This document shows positions 10,304 through 21,478 of a stretch of 64,000 bases of DNA, piece by piece. This DNA is from Gnetum montanum. Lineage: Eukaryota; Streptophyta; Gnetopsida; Gnetales; Gnetaceae. Position numbers and translations under genes: made by a program. The notes under the pieces were generated by a model. The model saw only the letters and a program-made list of their open reading frames with translations, made no database searches and was not told the origin of the DNA. The stretch covers positions 287,959 through 351,958 of the forward strand of contig MNCI01023373.1 in assembly GCA_015680685.1 (NCBI GenBank), written 5' to 3'. The first letter of the stretch is position 1. Each line of letters opens with the position of its first letter.

Positions 10304-13289
10304 TATAGTTGTAGCATAAAATACATTTCATAGCAAAATACATCATCACACTAAAATGCTAAAGAAGGTAGGCAAGGAAATCCCTTGTCCCTAGGTGGAA
10401 CCATGCTGACATCTTCTCTAATGCCAAGTTAGGAGAGGGGTTTGATTCATAGGTTGACTGAGGTAGTAAAGAATGCCAACCAACTCAACCATAATGAGCA
10501 CTAGCTTGAGTAGGATCCTACAAGGCAAAGTATAAAACAACAACATTAACACAACACTTCACCACTTAGAGTTTCTTAACAAATTTTACACATCTTATTT
10601 AGGAGCAAAATTAGCTTCCATAGAAAGGTCTAAGGTGTTGGTTTAAATTTGCTTAAAGAAATTTAAAAAAAAGTGAATATATTATTGTAACCTCTTCTAA
10701 AATTGATATCATAGCTAAAACTATTATGATCAAAACATCATAACCAAAATTATTCCTTAGCTCAAAACATGCATTTAAAGAAAGCATCATAACATGAAAA
10801 AAGTGGCCATAATGAGAATAAGTAAAAATATTTTTTATTCAAAAACACATATAAAAAATGATTTATAACATAAAATGTAAAATCCCTGCAATTATGGAGG
10901 TTAACAATTCTAACTATGAAAACCACATCCATCCTCAAAGGGGTAAAATTCTTCCAATTAACATAGCCTCAGCATAAAATTCATAAAATAGTCATCCTAG
11001 CTCAAATTTTAGTAATTCCACCATGGGAGGAACCTTAACATTATGAACTTTCTAGCCATGAAAATTTCAAAAATAAAAGTGGAATCATTCTTAATCAAAA
11101 CATAACCAAAAATAACAAAACCATAGTTGTCGTCATCAACCCCCATTGACGTAGGGTTAGGAGAAAAGTTCATTCTGATTTCATTCAAGCTACAAAAAAA
11201 GTGATTTCACCACCATTTGAAAGCTTGAATCTATCTCCAAGCATCCATACTCAATAAAAATTCAACTACATTTTAGAAAAAAATCCATAATGTTGATGAA
11301 TATCTAAAAAATGGCACAAACATCTGATTACACAACCAAACCAAAATAGGCATAACATAACCAATAAAACTAAAAAATAAATAAGACCATAGGCATTTCA
11401 AATCTTAAATATAACAATAAAACTGAAAACATTAAATTTTGCAAAACGTAAGCCATTTTTATAATAAAAAGTACACAACATAACTTACTTTTTTGAACCA
11501 AAAAGCATCAAAAAATACAAATTTGACATTATGTAGGCATATATCATAGATAAAATAGTCGAACCAACATCAACCCATTGCAAAAATAATCAAAAAAGGG
11601 GGCATTATTTCATTAAAATTTAATTTTAATGAATCCTTAGCCCTAGATCGAAGAAAAATGGCGTCAACATGAGAATATTAGAAAAAGCACTTGAAAAAGC
11701 AAGCCTAATTTCGAAAATCATATTTACCAAGGGAAAAACAACAAAATAACCTTATACCCACATAACAATGGGCATGACATGATGTGGGATTTCATTGGAA
11801 TTCAATTTTATCAACTCCTTTTGACTAGATTTGAGAAAAATAGCTTGTTTCTACCACGAAAAGCATAAAAATGGCTAGAACAACATGAAAAAGGCAAAGA
11901 ATGGCTTAACGTGGAATTGATGAAGTGGTCCCTTAGATGGAAACAACCTTAGGAAAGGTGGAAATCCTTTTGGTATCCTCATTTGATGCTTTAATGTATG
12001 AAGTTTGGCTATTTTCTTCATGTTGATGCTCAATGTTGGGAGTAGGCTTGATGCTTGAAGGGGGTAGAGCCTCAACGCTAACTAAAAGGGAGAGGAGAGG
12101 CTTCAAAGTTAAGAATCCACAAGATCAACTAAAATAATGGATGCCAAGGCTCTAATAAACTATTTCAATTGATAGAATGATGTTTTTTAACAATTTTGCA
12201 CAAGTTTTGACATTACAAATCCATAAAACACAATGTTTTCACCCCAAACCCCTACTTGGTAATTTTGTGTATGGAAACTCCAAATACACTAAATTCTAAG
12301 GGGGCAAAAGTATCCTACACATTAGGAGTAGGGGGAAAAGGGAGGGGGAAATATCAACTAACTTTTTTTTTCTTAAATTTTTATTTTTTAAATTTGTAAA
12401 ATCATGGGCTCCACCCTACACCCTCACACATGCTACTTTTTGGATTAGCAACCATGTCAATGTTGGGGTTTGTAACCATTTTACACATAGAACCATACCC
12501 AAGACTTAAACCCCATGCATCTAGATTAGGAGTATCATGCTCAATGTGAATGCATGCCTTCCACTCTCAAAACCATAAAAATCTAACTTTCTTGCCATAT
12601 TTAGTAGTTTCAACTTGTACCATTCAATCCCAGGCTTTAAAAGGGGGTCAAATGTTTCTAAAATAGTCACCTTGGGTGTAACCCCTAGATGGAGGGGGGG
12701 GATGGGTTTAGTATGGAACATAGGGGGTAACCCTCATTCATTCCCTCCACTACACATCACACCTAGATTTCACCCGTAGAAGGGGCTCACATAACTAAGA
12801 GCCTATCCAATCATTTTTACCACCTCTAAACGTTGGAAAACCTAGTTAAAAATGGTCAAAACCTTTTCATTTGGTGGTTTCACACTACGAGGACGACTCA
12901 ATTATGCTAATCACCTTAACCATAGCATATATGTATGGGAAGTGATACAAAATTCCCTAAATCAACGACCTAGTTACCATGTTTGGCCTTTATACTTCTA
13001 TATAGCCTCTAATGGCCTATCTATTACATTTAAACAAGTCAACTTGCAACTTTGTATCATACCTCATAATGGTGAATATGCCCTCCATGCCCATCTAGTA
13101 TAGAGAAAACATGGGGGTTTAAGGGGCTATAACATAAAACTCCTTTGCCCCAACCTTTGGTGAGCATAATTCTTGCATTAAGAGCCTTGCTACCCCTCCA
13201 TGACCTTTAGTAGCCGATAACCCCCTTTGACTCTAACCTCCTTTGATTATCACTTCCTTGGTTGTTACCTCTTAGCCTACCCTCCATTA
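10304..13289. other. Tat-1 spacer, no recognised gene
   Basis: A+T-rich sequence with weak internal repetition. For example, the pair near 11,600 and 11,781 (ATTTCATT...AATTCAATTTTA...CTAGAT..GA.AAAAAT) is spaced by about 182 bases, like the degenerate repeats at 26.7-27.8 kb. Short frames such as those near 11,875-12,075 and 12,521-12,721 on the minus strand show no family features. Upstream exons of the antisense frame could be hidden here, but I could not match any to Tat-4. Confidence 0.5.
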
Positions 13290-14860
13290 AGGGAAGGGGG
13301 AGATTAGTGTGGAAATAATGGGGTAACTTCAAAATTTAATTAAAAAACCTTCAAATTAACAAATTTTGATCTTGGGCAATGTCTAGTAAGTCCAACAACC
13401 CCAAGAATACCCATGCATGCCTAAAATTATTTAAAATTTATCAGAAATCATCTCCTTAAGATCTTCCATGCTAATGCACCTCCCTAGAGTGGGGGCTCAG
13501 CATGGAAACAAGGGAGTAACCTAAAAATTAATAAAATAACCTTAAAATTGATAAATTTAACCTTAAGTGATGTCTAGCAACACTCGCAACCTTGGAAATG
13601 CACATGCATGTCCAAGATTGATCAAAATTCATTAAAAATCAATCTCTTATGACTCTCCATGGTAAAACACCCCCTTGGAGGTAGGTCTTAGCATAGAAAT
13701 AATGATGTAACCTTGAAAATCCATAAATTGACCTTAAAATTGACATATTTTGACCTTGGGTGATGCCCAACAGCTCTAGTAACCCTAGGGATGCACATGC
13801 ATGTTCAAAATTTTTTAAAATTTAGTCCCTTGGAATCATCCATGCTAACACACCTCCTAGAAGGGGCACTCATTATGGAAGAAAGATCCAAGATTTAAAA
13901 ACAATTTACAAGCCTTAAAACTAACAAATTTTGATCTTGGATAGTGTCCAACATCTCTAACAATCCTAAGAATGTACATGCATGCCCAAAATTTATCAAA
14001 AATTAGCCCCATGGAACTCTCCACACTGACACACCTTATGGAGGGGGGGCTCAACATGGAAATAAGGGGATAACCTCTAAAACCAATTTACAAGCCTTAA
14101 CACTAACATGCTTTCATCTTCGGTAGTGTCTAGTAGCTTTGGTGAACTTGGGAATGCACATGCATGCCCAAAACTGATCCAAATTTGTCAAAAATCACCC
14201 CCTTAGGACTCTACACACTAACACACCTCCTAGATGGGGGTCTCAACATGGAAATAAGCTTATAACCTTTAAAACCAGTTTACAAAACTTGAAATTGACA
14301 AGTTTTGATCATGGGTAGTGTCCAATAGCTTTGGTAACCCTAGGAATGCACATGAATATCCAAAACTAATTCAAATTTGTTAAAAATTAGCCCTTTGGGA
14401 TCCTCCATGCTATCATACCCTCCTAGAGGGGGCTCTCATTGTGGAAAGAATGGTGTAACCATAGAAATTAAATTAATGACCTTAAAACTATCTTTTGATC
14501 TTGGGTAGTGTCTAGCAATATCGATAACCCTAAGAATGCACATGCATGTCCAATACTGATCATAATTGATCTAAAGTCATTCCCTTGGGATCCTCCACAC
14601 TAACATACTACTTGGAGGGGGCTCAATGTGGAAACAAGGGGCTAACATGAAAAATCTATAAAATGGCCTTAAAACTATCAACGTTTAATCTTGGGTAATG
14701 TCTAGCAACTCCAAAAAAATCCAAGAATGGACATGCATAACCTAAATTAAAATAATTCATTAAAACTAAACTCTTTAAAACCCTCCACACTAACATACCC
14801 CCCTTAAGGGGGGGAGGTGGGGTGAGGGGGAAGGGGATGAACTCAACATAGAAGCTCCAA
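13290..14860 (+). repeat. ~188-bp tandem array (eight units) in Tat-1 spacer
   Basis: Landmark CATGCATG (in AATGCACATGCATGCCCAAA) recurs at 13,412, 13,603, 13,796, 13,977, 14,159, 14,351, 14,541 and 14,732, giving periods of 191, 193, 181, 182, 192, 190 and 191. Each unit also has a TTTTGATCTTGGGTAGTGTC block and an ACACACCTCCTAGAGGGGGG block followed by CTCAACATGGAAATAA. Units are diverged by indels and substitutions. Tandem repeats inside Tat/Ogre elements are known sources of satellite DNA; a link to any satellite here is inference. Confidence 0.92.
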
Positions 14861-15194
14861 AACACTTTTTTTAAAAGCCTAAATAACGTATAAATAACCC
14901 TAACTAATGTGCAAACCCATCTAATAGCCCTACAGCCCTAAACCATGGATTTCTAAGGCCTAACACTTGTAAAATGCAACCCTCTTTTGACCTATATTAG
15001 CCAAGCTTGACCATAGGTAGCATGCTTTCATTGACAGTTCAACTTGTTTTTGGCCTTAATGTTTCATTGTTGACCCTTATAACCTTATTGTAGAGTTTAC
15101 ATAGGCTTATACTTCATTTATCTATTTTATTTTCCTTTTTGTAACCCTTGATTAGTATCAAATAGTAGAGTTTTACCTTCCATGACCATTGTTT

Positions 15195-15270
15195 AGCACC
15201 ATGTGACCATGGCCTACTATGGCCTTAAACGAGCATCATGGCCTATCAAGGCCCAAGACTAACAAACCCA
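15195..15270 (+). repeat. short copy of the ~30-bp repeat before Tat-1 RT
   Basis: Two units of the ACTATGGCCTTAAACGAGCA type lie about 250 bases upstream of the RT-RNase H frame. They belong to the same family as the arrays at 8.5 and 18.3 kb. Confidence 0.65.
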
Positions 15271-15524
15271 TAATCCTTGTTGGCCATTTGTAGCCTTATT
15301 TCTTGTATTTCCCCTATATTTGACCTTTATTTGGCCCTTATTACACTTTTTTCACTTACTTTATAGCCTTGGATGACCAAGATTGCACTAGAATAACATG
15401 TATTTGCATGATTTTTATAGCTTTCTAGCATTTTTTATTCATTTTTACCCAAGTTCCACTTAATATGCTTTTGGTTGATATGAAAGATTAAATTATGAGT
15501 ACCTAGGAGCTAATAATTCTACCT

Positions 15525-18300
15525 TTGAGTCTAAATGGGCCTTATGATGGTGTAAAAAATTATATTGACCCTAATTACCTAGATCTTGAGCTTGAGAGCC
15601 TTGCTGAATACATAGCCTCAATAGAAAAACCTTTGGAGTGGCTTGAAAACCTAGTCAAAACCCTTAACTTAGTGGCAAGTGACATAATAAAAGACTTTCT
15701 AGTTGAGTTTCCTATCACAACACATAGTGGTGAGGAGAAAACGCTTAGACTAAGTTCCTCATTGAAACCTTGATAGGCTTAAGACATTAGCAAGGCCATG
15801 CAAGGCAACATTACGGCTTTTTCCTGGTGATACAAAGATATGCCAAGCCTAGACCCACACTTAGTACAACATAACATCATACTAGACCCTAGCATTAGAC
15901 TAGTTAAGCAAAAAGTACATAAGATAAGATACAATTTAGCCTTGGAAAATTGAGATGAGATATTAAAACTCTACCAAGCTAGTTTCATTAGGGTTGTCAA
16001 CTATGTAAAATGGGTTTCCAACATAGTGGTAGTCCCTAAGAAAAACTGGAATATCTATATTTGCATTGATTTTCAAGATCTAAATAAAGTAACTATTAAG
16101 GATGACTTCTCATTGCTTAATATTTATTAGCTTATTAATACCATAGTTGAGCATGCCTAATTATCATGTATGGATGGGTTCTCAAGATACAACCAAATTA
16201 TGATTAATATAGAGCATGAACTTAGCATGACCTTCATGACTCCTTGGAGAACGTTCTACTATATAATGATGACATTTAAACTTAAGAATGCAAGAGCAAC
16301 CTATCAATAAGTCATGACTTATATCTTCAATGATTATATGTTAGGTTTGCTTAATGATTATGTGAATGACATAGCCATTAAGTCAAAAAAGCCTAGTAAC
16401 CATACTAATAAGCTAGATATTGTACTTAAATGATGCTTCAAATATGATCTTAGCTTCAATCCTAAGAAATGTGTCTTCACTAATAAGACTAGCAAGATGC
16501 TTGGCTTTGTAGTATCCAAAGTAGGAATATGTGTTGATCGTGATAAGGTTAAGGCCATATCTAGATTAGAAGCACTCATCAACATTAAGGAGCTTTGGGG
16601 ATTACAAGTCATATTGCAATTTATTCATAAGTTTATCACCAGGCTTATAGATAAGTTACAGCCCATGCAACATTTTCTTAAGAAAGGGGTTCATTATGAG
16701 TGGATGGATATATTCCAAGAGGGATTTGAAAACCTTAAGTAAGAGGATACACAACTACTAACAATATATCCTTTACAAGAGGGTAGAAATTCTTACATCT
16801 AGCTAGCTATCTCTAACACATCCATTGCCACTCTACTTTGTCAGCACTAAGATGATGGAGCAAAAATGCTAATATACTATCTTAGTCATTCATTAGTTGC
16901 CCATGAAACCTGATACACTGAAGTGAATAAGTATTGTCTAGCACTTCTCTTATCATTGAAGAAGTGGAGATACTACCTCTGTAGAAGCCAAGTCAATGTC
17001 ATTTGCAATGATAATGTGTTTAGATCCATACAACCAATATCTATGAGAGTAGTCACATAGCCTAATGGAAAGCCATAACCATAGAGTTTGACTTTTACTA
17101 CATGTCTCACTCCTCAATGAAAGGTTAAGCTATAATCATAAAACTCATAGTTTTACCTATTGATGACCAAATAGCCATAGATCCTGTGTTCCTTGATGAG
17201 CATATCAATACTATTAGCCAAGTTCCTGATGTTATGAGGTAGTCATGTACTTTGATAAATCTTCAAATACGCATGGGGCTAGCATTTCTACCATCATAAC
17301 ATTTTCATCTAGTTAAATCCAACCTTTTTTTTTATCATTTTGAGTTCTAGTGTACCAACAACATAGTAGAGTATGAGGGTTTGATAATGGAAATGATGGT
17401 AGCTCATGATGTAGTAATTAGATTCTTAACAATAAATGGTGGTTTTCAACTTGTAGTTAACCAAGTAATGGAAGTCTATGCATGTAAATCCAAACACTTA
17501 CAACCATATTATGACCTAGGAAATAATTTTTACAATAGTTTATAGACATTAATATCTAGCACATACCCTACAATGAGAATGCAATAGTTGATGTAATTGC
17601 ATCATTACTCTCAATGTGATGCTAGATGTGTTTAGTAAGTTTTCCACCTTAACCATGGACTATGTTGTTTTCATCACATAAAACACTAAGCATATATTTG
17701 TAGCTATCATCCATACTACTCCTACTAAGGAGTAGTATGATGATATAAAATTTTACCTTATGCATGATGAGTCTTCACGAGGCCTAACTACTGCCCAGAA
17801 TGACATTGTACAAAAAATATTGAAGACATATGTCATTATAGGTGATACCACATTATGTCAATGATCCTATGTTGGTATATTAATAAGGTGCTTAGGTAAA
17901 ATTAGAGCCAAAATAGTCCTAGAAGAGGTTCACAAGGGTGTTTGTGGAGGACATATAGGACCAAGAGCCATGGTTACTAAGATTATGTGGTTAGGCTACT
18001 ACTGGTCCTAGACTCAATGGAGGAACAATGTTTGCAAGCCTTTGCTTACATTGAACATATCAATAGAGGTAGAAGAAACATCACCACCATGACTTGACCA
18101 AACATAATATCAAGGAACGTGACCTAGATTTCAAAGTTGTTTGTGAGCATGCAAATATATTCTGAAATAATTGGGAAGGACCCTTCATCGTCACCAAAGC
18201 CTATGGTAATGAAGCATTCAAGATTGTTGACATGTATAGAAATGAGATAGCTAATTTGGTCAATCATTCCTATCTAAATTCATATTACATGTAGTTGATA
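15525..18300 (+). pseudogene. Tat-1 pol remnant: RT, RNase H, archaeal-type RNase H, partial integrase
   Basis: The conserved pre-RT segment (NYLDLELESLAEYIASIEKP) opens the frame. RT spans about 15,960-16,740: NIVVVPKKN, CIDFQDLNKVTIKDDF, MDGFSRYNQI, then YVNDIAIKSKK where the catalytic YxDD motif has Asn for the first Asp. The thumb and connection follow (MLGFVVSKVGICVDRDKVKA at 16,497). RNase H 1 is at about 16,780-17,080 (YYLSHSLVAHET, VNKYCLALLLSLKKWRYYL). The second RNase H at about 17,330-17,640 reads CTNNIVEYEGLIMEMM and LVVNQVMEVYACKSKHLQPY, diagnostic for the Tat lineage. Integrase keeps the zinc-binding part near 17,930-18,010 (GGHIGPRAM..KI..LGYYWS) and its C-terminal part (WEGPFIVTKAYGNEAFKIVD at 18,175-18,235), but the catalytic core between is gone. 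Confidence 0.92.
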
Positions 18301-18326
18301 GTCATCAACTTGTGAGCCTACTCTAT

Positions 18327-18570
18327 AATGGCTTACTAAGACCTTAAACTAGCAACATATCCTACCAAGGCCTAAAATTGGTAACAACATGGCTTACCAA
18401 AGCCTAAAATTGGTAACAAAATGTCTTGCCAAGGCCTAAAACTAGTAATGACATGGCCTGTTAAGGCCCTAAATTAGCAACATGCCTATCTAGGCCTAAA
18501 ACTAGTATCCCTGTAGCCTGCCTAAGCCTAAAACTAGTACTACAGCTTGCCATGGCCTTAAAGTGGTAAC
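18327..18570 (+). repeat. ~33-bp tandem array after Tat-1 integrase
   Basis: About eight units with consensus AAGGCCTAAAACTAGTAACA and a GCTTACC/GCCTGCC connector. This is the same family as the array after protease, with a slightly longer period. Confidence 0.82.
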
Positions 18571-19626
18571 ATTGATGACCTAGGTAGCTTCATTTTCTCC
18601 ATGTGGCCTGTATATGCGTTGTAACATTGTAACATGCCTTTTTTACTTTGTTTTCTTGTCCTCTTGGTGTTATTTTTGCAAGATGAAGCCTAGGAGCATT
18701 GCGAAGGTGTAGCTCATTACGGTGGAAAATCATCACATGACCTCAATACACAAGATTCAATGAGTATATCCTACTATGTGAAGAGTACTTGTACGATTTC
18801 TCTTCCTCTAACACCACCCCTTGAGCCCAACCTTGTAGCCTAATGATAACCTTCCCTACCATAAGCAACGATGTTGGCCTATGTTTACTATGCATACATT
18901 GTAGCCATATGATACATCCTTATAATGCTTCATCCTCAAGTCCACTTGAGTGTAACACAGTTCATTTAGTGGGAAAACCATTAAGTTTATTAAATGTAAT
19001 GCATCTCATTCAATGGGATAACTCTCAAATCCATTAAGAGTAACACAACTCACTTGATGGGAGAACTATGTTAAACCAACCCTAGTAATGAAATCCCATA
19101 ACAAAAAGAGAGGAAGAAAATTGCCAAAGAGCTAAATGGTTAGAGAAGCCTCGAAGCTTGATGGTCAAAGAACTCTTAGTGCAAAGTGGTTGGTGTTTCA
19201 AATACATTCGTTGAGTGACCAACACTTCAAGATACATTAGTACCATACTATAGCCATGGTGGCAACACTTAGAATGCACTGTTAGCTCCCATGACCATCT
19301 TCCTAACTATCACTACCATTCCTCCATCATAATCCAATCCCATCATCATAGGCACTCTTTTACATGGTTCGACATGATTGGATCAAGCATGGAGAGGAGA
19401 CATTGGTGGTGGACTTGCAGTCGTGTTTTGTATTCTTTATTGATGCATATCAAGTCAATCCTCTAGACATCAACAAGGAGCATCCAATGAAACAACATCA
19501 AATTTTCATGTTGAAATCTTTGTAATCCCATTCCATGAAATCCAAGGTAATATCTTATTGTAAATTTAAAGGTTGTAACCCATAAAGGGGCATTCTCACA
19601 TGTTTCATACTTTTGGGGCTGCAAAA
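18571..19626 (+). other. Tat-1 3' untranslated stretch
   Basis: No coding signal. It holds three diverged copies of a 44-bp unit at about 18,940-19,065 (GTGTAACACAGTTCATTTAG, ATGTAATGCATCTCATTCAA, GAGTAACACAACTCACTTGA). A block at 19,425-19,492 (GTGTTTTGTATTCTTT...ATCCTCTAGACATCAACAA) is shared with the minus strand at 51,430-51,497 in Tat-4. A G-rich AAAGGGGCATT near 19,585 or TTTTGGGGCTGCAAAA near 19,612 could be the polypurine tract. Confidence 0.5.
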
Positions 19627-20337
19627 TTCTTCATAAGTGACTAAAACCTCATTCCCTAAGAGACAAAAGTTACCTAGTATCTATATTTTGTCTTGGGAAA
19701 GTAAAAAATGCCTTTTGAAATGTCAAAAGTGCTAATTTAATGGGTTTCATGGGAGGTATACATTTCTCTACACTAACACACCCCCTACAAAAGGCTAAGC
19801 CAGCTAGGAGACTTCAAGGCTAGCATGAAGGAGCATAAGGGAGGTTCACCTATTTCCAATGTGGATAACTCCTTGGTGCCTAGCAATGTGCAACCCCTAC
19901 AACCTATTACTCCCTGTTACTTTCTATTTTTTGATCTATGAGCTTTGGTTGTCAATGATATGCTCCTAGGATTACCAAATTCCAACGTGGTGCACTTTGG
20001 CTAGTCCAATCCTTTACATTTCAATAATTCCCAGCATCAACCAAAGCTACAGATCTAAGTAGGAGGCAAAGGAGGTTCAATAACATCAAGAGTGGCAAAG
20101 ATACTATATCATGGAGATGATCATGGCCTCAATGAGCTCTAAACCCTACCCAAGTGAACCCCCCTTTACTTCCATGTTGAGTAGCAATATTGTATACATA
20201 TTTGAACTCATTCTTTATTCATTTAATGAAGTTTATGATTTCAAACTATGTATAATTTCATATATAATTTTTATATTTCAATACATCATTTCATAGATTT
20301 TCATATTTCTATATGTTTTCTTACACCCTAATTTTTC

Positions 20338-20377
<40 letters not shown>

Positions 20378-20520
20378 NACTAGACTATCTAGAGAACCTT
20401 CAATTCCATTTTTCTTATGGAGGTCCTAGGGGATTTGGGGTTGAGGCTACTTACAAGTGAGAATCCTTGGTTCCTCCAATGACTGAGATTTTCCATCATA
20501 ACAATAATACTTTGGCGTGA
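19627..20520 (+). repeat. Tat-1 3' LTR-like repeat
   Basis: Shares long stretches with 2,199-3,560 but lacks the block holding the 34-bp array and TATA box. It contains an artificial-looking poly-C run. Similarity seems to extend slightly past the expected LTR end (TTTGGCGTGAC near 20,510 against TTTTGCGGTGA near 3,550). So this could instead be the 5' LTR of a related element; that would change the boundaries of Tat-1 but not its contents. Confidence 0.6.
20339..20378. other. 37-base poly-C run with ambiguous base
   Basis: Thirty-seven C in a row followed by TCN replace about 30 bases of ordinary sequence found at the matching place in the other LTR copy (near 3,395-3,425). Most likely a read or assembly artefact around a gap. 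Confidence 0.85.
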
Positions 20521-21478
20521 CATAATGGCTATATTGATTATTAGAGAATGGTTAAACAAGCTAATGAAGAATTCCAAATGTTTTGAAATCATGGTTTTGG
20601 CATAGTGCTGACATGTGCATTGTGTGCTGGTGAGGTCTTCATGATTCATGCTTGAACTATTGGTTACTTGATGATGTTTAGAGAAACCAACCATTTTTCA
20701 TAGGTTTCCTTGGCCACTTAGCTCATTTATTTTTAGAGAGCCATTTTTTCACTTTAGGCTACATTGGCCTCTAGGTTTTCTTGTCATTTCTTTCCTCCCC
20801 TTTCTTCAAAGTGAATCCTTCATTAGGTTTCATTACCAAGGTTGACTTTTGCTTCATTTTCTCATTGAATGAAGAGTCTGAAGATTCAATGAACATTTTG
20901 ATAAAGCATTTCAAGGATTTTACATGGTCATGATGCATGAATGTCAAACATATATTTTCATTATTAGAAAGATGAGGAGGACTAAAATTTGATTATCAGG
21001 TTATGATTTAGTAGGGGTAATGGAGGTGATATGAGGTAAGTACTATTGGAATGGTCAAATAAGCTAGTCAAATCTCATATGTTAAGATCACATGGTAACT
21101 CACTGCTGTGATAATTCATACCTTTACAATGATCCTATGTTCATCCTACAAGAATAACTTCAAGAGTATAAGAAAATAAGTCAAAGAATACATGTCATTA
21201 GAAGAGGTTGCATGAGGTCACATTAGACAATAAGAGAATATAGACCACCATTAGTTATAATTGGTAGAATATAAGATCTCTATATCTTACGCTATAGATT
21301 CATACAAAGCTTGCAGTGTTTTGAGCTGTAAGAAAGATAGGAGGTCATGTAGGCTTTCTTGTTATAGGATACTAGAGTTTTCAACATCAATCCTTCATTC
21401 AAAACTAGAAACAAAGGTAAGAAATGGCTACAATAAAGTAGGTAAACATTAAATATAATAAGATTTGAGAGAGGAATG
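20521..21478. other. no recognised gene between Tat-1 LTR and Tat-3 integrase
   Basis: A+T-rich sequence with only short frames. Because Tat-3 pol runs leftward and ends at about 21,479, this stretch is where its 3' untranslated region and LTR should lie, but I could not define either. Confidence 0.45.

Larger units (their letters stand above)
2199..20520 (+). mobile_element. Tat-1: decayed Tat-lineage Ty3/gypsy retrotransposon
   Basis: Order on the plus strand: LTR-like repeat, leader, gag, protease, long spacer, RT, RNase H, archaeal-type RNase H, integrase remnants, tandem array, second LTR-like repeat. The gag wording, the GFSRYNQI-type RT and the second RNase H are hallmarks of the Tat lineage (Ogre, Retand, Grande, RIRE2 relatives). 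The protease-RT gap of about 7.2 kb holds short tandem repeats, an antisense frame and an eight-unit 188-bp array. Ogre-type elements are known to have an intron between protease and RT; the spacer may correspond to this. Target-site duplications could not be fixed, and the LTR outer ends are estimates. The element is dead: stops, frameshifts and loss of the integrase core. Confidence 0.72.

Noticed and set aside
16358-16612. Minus-strand open frame opposite Tat-1 RT
   Set aside because: Shadow of the conserved plus-strand RT frame; similar shadows appear opposite RT at 30,580-30,837 and 55,409-55,672 because they mirror the same codons.
20339-20378. Poly-C run as a biological feature such as a G-quadruplex
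   Set aside because: Perfect 37-base homopolymer beside an N, replacing ordinary sequence present in the paired LTR copy; an assembly artefact is more likely.
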